DNA of 6,712 bases, taken from Coxiellaceae bacterium (GTDB taxonomy: Bacteria > Pseudomonadota > Gammaproteobacteria > Coxiellales > Coxiellaceae). Positions 1-5,656 of the stretch are shown one piece after another. The position numbers were made by a program, and so were the translations under genes. The stretch's first letter is position 1, and each line of letters begins with the position of its first letter. The DNA lies in NCBI GenBank assembly GCA_014238325.1, contig JABABH010000238.1, positions 1 through 6,712 of the forward strand, given 5' to 3'. The notes beneath the pieces were generated by a model. The model saw only the letters and a program-made list of their open reading frames with translations, had not been told where the DNA came from and did not search any database.

Positions 1-110
1 AATTTTTGAAGCGCCCTGTCTCGCCTCCAACCGATATATTTGATTATCTTTACGCAGAATTACCTGAAGCATTAAAGGCACAGCGTGCTACCTTAGTGGA
101 GGAGGAATGA
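1..110 (+). CDS. pdhA: Pyruvate dehydrogenase E1 component subunit alpha, C-terminal end (5' truncated by window edge)
   Basis: Only the last 35 complete codons are present; the frame begins at base 3 and ends at TGA 108-110. The visible tail contains DIFDYLYAELPEAL and ends in three glutamates. This resembles the C-terminal helix of thiamine-diphosphate-dependent E1 alpha subunits of 2-oxoacid dehydrogenases. E1 alpha pairs with E1 beta as an alpha2beta2 tetramer that decarboxylates the 2-oxoacid and reductively acetylates the E2 lipoyl group. The assignment rests mainly on position: the stop overlaps the pdhB start (ATGA, 107-110), and E1 beta and E2 follow. The terminal GAG GAG GAA codons double as the pdhB ribosome binding site. 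Pyruvate rather than a branched-chain 2-oxoacid is the likelier substrate, but the fragment is too short to prove it. Confidence 0.85.
   Translation, partial: FLKRPVSPPTDIFDYLYAELPEALKAQRATLVEEE
98..106 (+). promoter_or_regulatory. Ribosome binding site of pdhB, embedded in the last pdhA codons
   Basis: A purine tract GGAGGAGGA directly precedes the pdhB ATG at 107. The best Shine-Dalgarno register is GGAGG at 98-102 with a 4-base spacer. The tract is also read as the C-terminal glutamates of E1 alpha. It fixes the pdhB start and suggests that pdhB can be initiated efficiently as well as by coupling to pdhA, which suits subunits needed in equal amounts. Confidence 0.8.
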
Positions 111-1087
111 CGGCCATCACTTTACTGGAGGCCGTGACCCAAGCCTTGTCTTATGCCATGACAGAAGATAAAGAAGTGGTGCTATTTGGTGAAGATGTAG
201 CGGGCACCGGTGGTGTATTTCGTGCGACTCAGGGATTATTAGAAAAATTTGGACCCCGACGTGTATTTAACTCACCACTCGCGGAAAGCACGATTGCGGG
301 TATCGCCATTGGTATGGCAGCTCAAGGGCTTAAGCCTGTCGCTGAATTTCAGTTTATGGGTTTTATTTATGCCGCATTTGATCAAATCGTAAACCATGCA
401 GCACGTATGAGAAATCGGACTCGAGGCCGTTTGCATTGTCCTATTGTTTATAGGGTGCCTTATGGTGGGGGGATTCATGCACCTGAGCATCATTCAGAAA
501 GTACCGAAGCATTATTTGCGCACATCCCGGGATTGCGTGTTGTAGTTCCTTCTTCACCCGCGCGCGCTTATGGTTTGTTATTGGCGGCTATTCGTAATGC
601 TGATCCCGTGCTTTTTTTAGAACCGAAGCGCATTTACCGTTGGACGAAACAAGTCGTGCCGGATCACGGAGAAGCTTTACCTTTGGATCAAGCTTTTATC
701 GTTCGAACAGGCCAGGATATCACTTTGGTCACATGGGGAGCGATGATGAAAGAAACTTTAGCCGCGGCTGAACAGCTCAGTATGCAAGGGATGAGCGCTG
801 AAATTATCGATGTGGCCAGTATTAAACCTCTGGATATGGAGACCATATTAGCATCCGTTGAGAAAACCGGACGTTGTGTGATTATTCATGAAGCAGCGCT
901 TACGGGTGGAGTCGGTGCGGAGATTGCTGCTGGCATTTCGGAGCGCGGTTTGTTGAGTTTATTGGCGCCCGTCCAGCGTGTGGCTGGATATGATACGGTT
1001 ATGCCGTATTTTAAAATGGAGCATCTGTACTTACCAACCGTGGATTCTATTATGAAGGCTATAAAAAAAGTGATGACATTTTCATGA
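107..1087 (+). CDS. pdhB: Pyruvate dehydrogenase E1 component subunit beta
   Basis: This 326-residue protein has the usual length for E1 beta of alpha2beta2 2-oxoacid dehydrogenases, cytosolic ThDP enzymes that decarboxylate pyruvate and pass the acetyl group to lipoyl-E2. Visible family signatures are GEDVAGTGGVF (28-38), LAEST around E60 (the glutamate expected to contact the ThDP pyrimidine), FMGFIYAAFDQI (83-94) and YGGGIHAPEHHSES (119-132). The last carries the conserved His pair H128/H129 near the active site. The C-terminal transketolase-like domain starts near residue 200 and includes IDVASIKPLD. The ATG start at 107 is fixed by a strong purine-rich ribosome binding site and a 4-base overlap with pdhA. 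The TGA stop overlaps the pdhC ATG. A run of seven A at 1063-1069 lies just before that overlap. E1 beta of a branched-chain or acetoin complex is the alternative; pyruvate is favoured by resemblance to pdh operons. Confidence 0.92.
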   Translation: MTAITLLEAVTQALSYAMTEDKEVVLFGEDVAGTGGVFRATQGLLEKFGPRRVFNSPLAESTIAGIAIGMAAQGLKPVAEFQFMGFIYAAFDQIVNHAARMRNRTRGRLHCPIVYRVPYGGGIHAPEHHSESTEALFAHIPGLRVVVPSSPARAYGLLLAAIRNADPVLFLEPKRIYRWTKQVVPDHGEALPLDQAFIVRTGQDITLVTWGAMMKETLAAAEQLSMQGMSAEIIDVASIKPLDMETILASVEKTGRCVIIHEAALTGGVGAEIAAGISERGLLSLLAPVQRVAGYDTVMPYFKMEHLYLPTVDSIMKAIKKVMTFS

Positions 1088-2232
1088 AAATATTTTATTT
1101 GCCAGATCTGGGTGAAGGATTGCCAGATGCAGTGATTCGTGAATGGCATGTTTCTGTGGGGGATGAAATCAAAATCGATGAACCCTTGGTTTCGATGGAA
1201 ACCGCAAAAGCCTTGGTAGACGTACCAGCTCCTTATGATGGCGTGGTGGAAAAATTATTTGGCGCTGTGTCGGATACGATCGAGACGGCTTCCCCTTTAG
1301 TCGGTTTTATAGGTGAAGACCTTGCTGTTGAAAAAAAAGACGCGGGGACAGTGGTTGGAAATCTTGAGACAGATGTGTCTATTCTGCAAGAGGCATCACC
1401 TGACGGCCCTCCGAGAACTTCTTTATCCCGTGAACGACTAGCTATTAAAATTTTGCCAGCAGTACGCCTATTAGCCAAGCGACTTGGGGTCGATTTGAAT
1501 CAAATTAAGGCTGCAGCAGATGGCTATATTACGCGCGAGTCAGTGGAGAAGGCTGCTGCAATTGACGCATCTAAAACTTCTGAAACGGCTATAGATGATA
1601 ATTTTTTGCCACTTTCTAGATCATGTCGTTTAATGGCGGAGCATATGACTCGTGCACATGCCAGTGTGGTGCCTGTCACTTTGGTGGATGATGCGGATGT
1701 ATCGTCTTGGAATGCTCGGCAAGACATGACCATTCGTATGATTCGGGCGGTGCAGCAGGCGTGTATGCAGGAACCGAGCTTAAATGCTTCCTTTGATGGA
1801 TTGCGTATGAAGTATCGGGATAATGCAAACATTAACTTGGGCCTCGCATTAGATACGCCGCATGCGCTGTATGTTCCTGTGTTGAGAGATATTCAGAAAG
1901 CATCCGATGCGATGCTGAGAACCATGATCGAGCACTTTAAAGTGCAAGCTCAGAATCAGGCGATTCCACAAGAGGCCTTACAGGACGCGACCATTACGCT
2001 ATCTAATTTTGGTGCTTTGGCTGGACGTTATGCGACACCTATTATTTTGCCACCCATGGTTGCAATCATTGGGGTTGGTCGGGCACGTGATGCTGTTGTT
2101 GCGGATGCGGGCAAACCAGCGATCCATCGCATACTACCGCTATCTTTAACCGTGGATCACCGTGCTATTACGGGGGGGCAGGCCGCTCGTTTTCTTAAAG
2201 TATTAATCGACACCTTAATGCTGCCTGCCTAA
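1084..2232 (+). CDS. pdhC: Dihydrolipoamide acetyltransferase, E2 component of pyruvate dehydrogenase
   Basis: E2 forms the core of the complex and moves acetyl groups from E1 to CoA on a swinging lipoyl arm. This is a short E2 of 382 residues with three modules. A single lipoyl domain spans about 2-79, with lipoylated K42 in the sequence METAKA. A peripheral-subunit-binding domain spans about 124-156 (PAVRLLAKRLGVDL then ITRESV). The CoA acyltransferase domain spans about 175-382. The linker at 80-123 is not the Ala/Pro-rich type. The active-site motif near the C terminus reads DHRAITGG (358-365): catalytic His is H359, but the Asp of the usual HRxxDG motif is Thr at 363. Translation starts at the ATGA overlap with pdhB, and no good Shine-Dalgarno is visible before the ATG, so coupling to pdhB is likely. 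No lpd (E3) gene follows. The family is certain; substrate (pyruvate) is inferred from operon context. Confidence 0.93.
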   Translation: MKIFYLPDLGEGLPDAVIREWHVSVGDEIKIDEPLVSMETAKALVDVPAPYDGVVEKLFGAVSDTIETASPLVGFIGEDLAVEKKDAGTVVGNLETDVSILQEASPDGPPRTSLSRERLAIKILPAVRLLAKRLGVDLNQIKAAADGYITRESVEKAAAIDASKTSETAIDDNFLPLSRSCRLMAEHMTRAHASVVPVTLVDDADVSSWNARQDMTIRMIRAVQQACMQEPSLNASFDGLRMKYRDNANINLGLALDTPHALYVPVLRDIQKASDAMLRTMIEHFKVQAQNQAIPQEALQDATITLSNFGALAGRYATPIILPPMVAIIGVGRARDAVVADAGKPAIHRILPLSLTVDHRAITGGQAARFLKVLIDTLMLPA

Positions 2233-2245
2233 AGTTATAGATTGT
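2233..2245. other. Convergent pdhC/gatB junction
   Basis: Only 13 bases separate the TAA of pdhC (2230-2232) from the TAA of gatB (2246-2248, complement). There is no room for an intrinsic terminator in the gap, and I see no GC-rich hairpin followed by a T-tract just inside either gene. Transcripts from the two operons therefore probably overlap at their 3' ends or depend on Rho. Confidence 0.6.
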
Positions 2246-3685
2246 TTAAGCGGCGAGTTTTTGTTTTAACAAAGTATTCACTTGTTGTGGATTAGCTTTG
2301 CCCTGAGAAGCTTTCATCACTTGACCGACGAAGAAGGCCAGTAATTTGTCTTGTCCCGAACGATATTTTTCGACTTGGTCAGGAAAGCGACCTATAACAT
2401 CATCGATAATCGTGCTTAATAATCCGTTGTCCGTCATTTGTTTTAAGCCGTGTGCTTCAATGATAGCATCGGTGCTGCCTTCTCTCTGCCACAAAGCTTC
2501 AAATACCAATTTGGCAGTTTTGCTAGAGAGGGTATGATCTGCCAGCCGTAGGAGCAAAGCAGCAAGTTGCTCAGGCGTAATGGGGCTGTCATTAATGGTA
2601 CGATGAGCCTTATTCAGTGCAGCAGCTAGTTCACCATTCATCCAGTTTGCCGCTAATTTTGGAGACACCTCGGGTGCTGCATGCACAACCTGTTCAAAAT
2701 AATCTGCAAGTTCAATGTCCTGCGTTAATAATGAAGCATCATAGCGATTTAACTGATACTGTGCCTCAAAACGTGCTCGTTTTTCTTGTGGCCTTTCTGG
2801 TAATTTAGCCTTGATCGCGTTGATATCATCATCGCTCAGTTGGATGGGCAATAAATCGGGGTCGGGAAAATAACGATATTCTACTTCAACTTCCTTGCGG
2901 CGCATCGAACGAGTTTCATGACGATCTGCATCATAGAGACGTGTTTCTTGCTGCACGGTTCCACCGTGGTCTAGGATATGTGTTTGCCGCGTGATTTCAT
3001 AGCGCAAGGCCTTTTCTACAAATCGGAAGGAGTTAATATTTTTAAGCTCTACTCGCGTGCCAAAGGCAATATGTCCTTGTTGACGCAAGGAGATATTGAC
3101 ATCACAACGAAAAGAGCCTTCTTGCATATTAGCATCGCTGATTTTTAAATAACGCACTAGAGTATGTAGGGTCTTTAAATAGGCCACGGCTTCTTCTGGG
3201 GAACGCATATCAGGTTCCGATACAATTTCGAGCAAAGGAATGCCGGCGCGGTTCAGATCGATGCCAGAATGATGGTCTAAACCTTCATGGATAGATTTAC
3301 CCGCATCTTCCTCTAAATGTGCACGTGTTAGGCCAATTTTTTTGATATGTCCAGCGGGGTGTTCAATATTTAAATACCCACCAGAGACAATAGGATGATA
3401 AAACTGAGTGATCTGATAGGCCTTGGGCAAATCAGGGTAAAAATAATTTTTTCGATCAAATTCGCAATGGCGAGCAATCGTGGCATCCACACTTAAACCG
3501 AAAGCCACGGCCAATTTCAGTGCAGCGCCATTCAGTAGCGGTAACGTGCCGGGAAGCGCGACATCTATATACGAAGCTTGCGTATTGGGCATCGCGCCGT
3601 ACTCGGTCGCAGATCCCGAAAATAATTTAGACATCGTGCTGAGCTGCAGGTGTACTTCTAGGCCAATAACAGGTTCCCAAGACAT
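2246..3685 (-). CDS. gatB: Aspartyl/glutamyl-tRNA amidotransferase subunit B
   Basis: GatB is the kinase and tRNA-binding subunit of GatCAB. It phosphorylates the side chain of Glu on tRNA(Gln) or Asp on tRNA(Asn), then uses ammonia channelled from GatA. The 479 residues match the family length. The N-terminal cradle domain (about 3-290) shows GLEVHLQL with E10 and H12, YPDLPKAYQITQF (83-95), LTRAHLEEDAGKS (119-131), RAGIPLLEIVSEPDMRS (146-162), MQEGSFRCDVNISLR (187-201), ELKNINSFRFVEKAL (213-227) and YRYFPDPDLLP (270-280). The helical YqeY-like tail (about 330-479) binds the tRNA elbow. The loop after FSGS lacks the cysteines that form a zinc site in some GatB proteins. The ATG at 3683-3685 has GAGGA (3692-3696, complement) 6 bases upstream. 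It is the last gene of gatCAB, 27 bases after gatA, and converges on pdhC. Confidence 0.97.
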   Translation of the reverse strand: MSWEPVIGLEVHLQLSTMSKLFSGSATEYGAMPNTQASYIDVALPGTLPLLNGAALKLAVAFGLSVDATIARHCEFDRKNYFYPDLPKAYQITQFYHPIVSGGYLNIEHPAGHIKKIGLTRAHLEEDAGKSIHEGLDHHSGIDLNRAGIPLLEIVSEPDMRSPEEAVAYLKTLHTLVRYLKISDANMQEGSFRCDVNISLRQQGHIAFGTRVELKNINSFRFVEKALRYEITRQTHILDHGGTVQQETRLYDADRHETRSMRRKEVEVEYRYFPDPDLLPIQLSDDDINAIKAKLPERPQEKRARFEAQYQLNRYDASLLTQDIELADYFEQVVHAAPEVSPKLAANWMNGELAAALNKAHRTINDSPITPEQLAALLLRLADHTLSSKTAKLVFEALWQREGSTDAIIEAHGLKQMTDNGLLSTIIDDVIGRFPDQVEKYRSGQDKLLAFFVGQVMKASQGKANPQQVNTLLKQKLAA

Positions 3686-3712
3686 ACCATATCCTCAATA
3701 ATCAGTAAATAG

Positions 3713-5167
3713 TTAGGGGCAAGTTGGAGGCAGTTTTTTATGCCAGTCTGTGATGTTTTGATATTGATGCACGACATTGAGTAGGCGTGCTTCATGAAAA
3801 TAGTTGCCCATTAATTGTCCCCCTATCGGGCAGTCACCGGAGCAGCCAATGGGGAAGGAAATCGCAGGCACACCGGCGATATTGGCCGGAATGGTATAAA
3901 TATCCGATAAATACATTTCAATAGGGTTGGATGCTTTTTCGCCGAGCTCAAATGCAGGCGTAGGTGTGGTGGGGGCAAAAATTAAATCCACCGTTTTAAA
4001 AGCGTCTATAAAATCATGTCGCATCAATGCTCTAATTTTTTTTGCCTTCAAATAATAGGCCTCATAATGACCAGAAGATAAAACATAGGTACCGACCATA
4101 ATGCGACGTTTGACCTCATCACCAAACCCGTGGGTGCGAGAAAGCTTATAAAGGTCGTCGAGATTCTCTACATCATCAGAACGGTACCCATAACGGATGC
4201 CATCATAACGGGCTAAATTAGAGGAGCATTCGGCAGAAGCAAGCACATGGTAAATGGCAGGCGCAAGGTGGGTATGCGGTAAATGGATATCTATAAAGAT
4301 AGCTCCCAATGACTCGAGTAGATGCTGAGTGGATGCTAGAGCTGTAGCGACTTTCGAATCTAAATAATTAGAAAAATACTCAGTAGGTAGGCCTATTTTC
4401 AGACCTTGCAACGAATCATGGAGTGTGTGTAAATAATTAGGTACAGGTCGATTAGCGGAAGTGGCATCTCGTTCATCGACGCTTGCCATGCTGTTGAGTA
4501 AAAGAGCGGCATCTTCGGCCGTCTGGGTCATGGGGCCGGCATGGTCTAGACTCGAGGCAAAAGCAATCATACCATAGCGAGATACACGACCATAGGTAGG
4601 TTTTAAGCCAGTGATATTGCAAAAAGCAGCGGGTTGTCGGATCGATCCTCCTGTATCCGTGCCTGTTGCTGCTGGCACAAGACGTGCTGCGACGGCTGCA
4701 GCTGATCCACCGGATGAGCCGCCTGGCGTCCGGTTTATATCCCAAGGATTTTTGACAGGTTGGTAATAACTGGTTTCATTGGATGAGCCCATTGCAAACT
4801 CATCCATATTGGTTTTACCCACTAGCACCATACCTGCTCTCTTTAAACGTGCTACAACCGTTGCATCGTAGGGAGCAATAAAATTATCGAGCATTCTGGA
4901 GGCGCAGGTGGTTTTGATGCCTGTTGTGCAAAAAATATCTTTATGTGCAAGTGGAATTCCAGTCAAAGGAGTTGTATTACCGTCCGCAATGCGCTGATCT
5001 GCACAGGCCGCTTCTGATAAAGCCTGGTCTGCTGTGACGGTGATAAACGTATTGAGGGTGCTGTCATATTGTTGAATACGATTCAGATAGTGTTGGGTTA
5101 ATTCTACGCTCGAAATCTGTTGATGATGCAGGGCATAACTTAATTCAGCAATCGTTTTATCGTGCAT
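3713..5167 (-). CDS. gatA: Aspartyl/glutamyl-tRNA amidotransferase subunit A
   Basis: GatA is the glutaminase subunit of GatCAB; it releases ammonia from glutamine for the transamidation carried out with GatB. It belongs to the amidase-signature family. Counting from the ATG at 5165-5167 it has 484 residues. The Ser-cisSer-Lys triad is intact: K76 in PLAHKDIF, S151 in TPGGSSGGSAAA, and the nucleophile S175 in GTDTGGSIRQPAAF. I prefer this ATG to an in-frame TTG two codons upstream (5171-5173). MHDKTIAEL is the family's usual N terminus, and TAAGG on the complementary strand, aligned as the 5' half of a full Shine-Dalgarno, leaves a normal spacer to the ATG. The TTG start would add two residues. 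It lies 20 bases after gatC and 27 before gatB, in one operon. No truncation or missing key residue is seen. Confidence 0.96.
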   Translation of the reverse strand: MHDKTIAELSYALHHQQISSVELTQHYLNRIQQYDSTLNTFITVTADQALSEAACADQRIADGNTTPLTGIPLAHKDIFCTTGIKTTCASRMLDNFIAPYDATVVARLKRAGMVLVGKTNMDEFAMGSSNETSYYQPVKNPWDINRTPGGSSGGSAAAVAARLVPAATGTDTGGSIRQPAAFCNITGLKPTYGRVSRYGMIAFASSLDHAGPMTQTAEDAALLLNSMASVDERDATSANRPVPNYLHTLHDSLQGLKIGLPTEYFSNYLDSKVATALASTQHLLESLGAIFIDIHLPHTHLAPAIYHVLASAECSSNLARYDGIRYGYRSDDVENLDDLYKLSRTHGFGDEVKRRIMVGTYVLSSGHYEAYYLKAKKIRALMRHDFIDAFKTVDLIFAPTTPTPAFELGEKASNPIEMYLSDIYTIPANIAGVPAISFPIGCSGDCPIGGQLMGNYFHEARLLNVVHQYQNITDWHKKLPPTCP

Positions 5168-5187
5168 AAGCAAATGACCTTATTGGG

Positions 5188-5484
5188 TTAGGAGTGGGAA
5201 TCGATAACAGGGGGTACAAGATAAAGGCCGGCTTGTGTTACTGCGGCCAAAGGCTGTAATACTTCCTGCTGATTGCTCTCAGTCATGATATCTTCGCGCA
5301 AGCGCTGTTCTTCCGGATAGGGATGGGATAGGGGGAGGGTAGTCTGGGTGTCTATTAGGTTGATGCTCTTCATGAGATCAAGTATCTTATTCAATTCTTG
5401 TTCTAATTTCGGATCATGGTCCGGAATATGGAGCTGGGCAAGTTCAGCTATTTTTTTAATGTGTTCATGCGTTATATTTGGCAT
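5188..5484 (-). CDS. gatC: Aspartyl/glutamyl-tRNA amidotransferase subunit C
   Basis: GatC is a small subunit that wraps as a belt between GatA and GatB and stabilises the amidotransferase; it has no catalytic residues of its own. The 98 residues match the family. The N-terminal helical part ITHEHIKKIAELAQLHI (4-20) and the extended C-terminal segment with LPLSHPYPEEQRLRED followed later by GLYLVPPVI are typical. The start is ATG at 5482-5484. The only Shine-Dalgarno-like element is GGGGG (5492-5496, complement), 7 bases upstream, which lies in one arm of a hairpin. gatC is first in the gatCAB operon and is divergent from mreB across 172 bases. Short proteins diverge quickly, but position and the GLYLVP signature make the call secure. 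Confidence 0.94.
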   Translation of the reverse strand: MPNITHEHIKKIAELAQLHIPDHDPKLEQELNKILDLMKSINLIDTQTTLPLSHPYPEEQRLREDIMTESNQQEVLQPLAAVTQAGLYLVPPVIDSHS

Positions 5485-5487
5485 AAG

Positions 5488-5516
5488 CTAGCCCCCATTG
5501 ATAAGTTAGGGGGTAG
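5488..5516 (-). promoter_or_regulatory. Inverted repeat that would fold over the gatC ribosome binding site
   Basis: On the + strand CTAGCCCCC (5488-5496) can pair with GGGGGTAG (5509-5516): five G-C pairs, one bulged base at 5491, three more pairs and a 12-base loop. In the gatC transcript the GGGGG arm is the only Shine-Dalgarno-like element before the gatC ATG, so folding would hide it. The hairpin is complete in mRNA only if transcription starts upstream of it, that is, at positions above 5516. A start driven by the -10-like TATACT at 5517-5522 would fall inside the right arm. Confidence 0.35.
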
Positions 5517-5644
5517 AGTATAGCTAAAAATCTTGTATAAGACACTAAATCTGTAGGATTGATCAGCTACTATCATCCTGTTCGAATTTCAGTTACAGTG
5601 ACGAAGGTTATACTGAATGTGGTATGCATTAAGAGACAAACGAG

Positions 5645-5649
5645 AAGGA
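5645..5649 (+). promoter_or_regulatory. Ribosome binding site fixing the TTG start of mreB
   Basis: AAGGA lies 7 bases before the TTG at 5657. An in-frame TAA at 5630-5632 closes the frame upstream, and no ATG or GTG occurs between that stop and the TTG. The site and spacing therefore decide the start. Confidence 0.8.
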
Positions 5650-5656
5650 TTGGACG

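Larger units (their letters stand above)
5485..5656. promoter_or_regulatory. Divergent gatC/mreB intergenic region with candidate promoters
   Basis: This 172-base gap must hold the promoters of both units. For mreB, TATACT at 5609-5614 differs from the -10 consensus at one base, but the best -35 at 17 bases, ATTTCA (5586-5591), matches only three of six. A second pair, TTGATC (5559-5564) with TCGAAT (5582-5587), has a better -35 but lacks the key A in the -10. For gatC, the complement of 5517-5522 reads TATACT, with no convincing -35. Another gatC candidate -10 is TATACA at 5534-5539 (complement). None is strong, so these are proposals only. No RNA gene or repeat is seen here beyond the hairpin near gatC. 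Confidence 0.35.

Noticed and set aside
1233..1832. Two - strand open frames (1233-1478 and 1524-1832) opposite pdhC
   Set aside because: Antisense shadows of a confident E2 gene, with no family resemblance and no recognisable ribosome binding site.
2172..2178. Run of seven G in pdhC, considered as a frameshift or phase-variation site
   Set aside because: The frame is intact through the stop, the run is short, and it encodes the Gly-Gly of the active-site loop; nothing else suggests phase variation of this metabolic gene.
2260..2273. Inverted repeat TTTGTT-TT-AACAAA near the pdhC/gatB junction, considered as a terminator
   Set aside because: The stem is almost all A-T with a 2-base loop and no T-tract follows; it is the Lys/Gln-rich end of GatB coding sequence.
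3480..3701. 73-codon + strand frame opposite the start of gatB
   Set aside because: It is antisense to conserved GatB sequence and has no recognisable domain.
4473..4745. 90-codon - strand frame inside gatA
   Set aside because: It is an out-of-frame reading of the amidase core of gatA, with a Cys/Arg/Ser-rich product typical of shifted frames.
5531..5542. Near-palindrome TCTTGTATAAGA in the gatC/mreB gap, considered as an operator
   Set aside because: Five of six pairs match over 12 bases of AT-rich DNA, which is easily reached by chance, and it matches no regulator site I can name.
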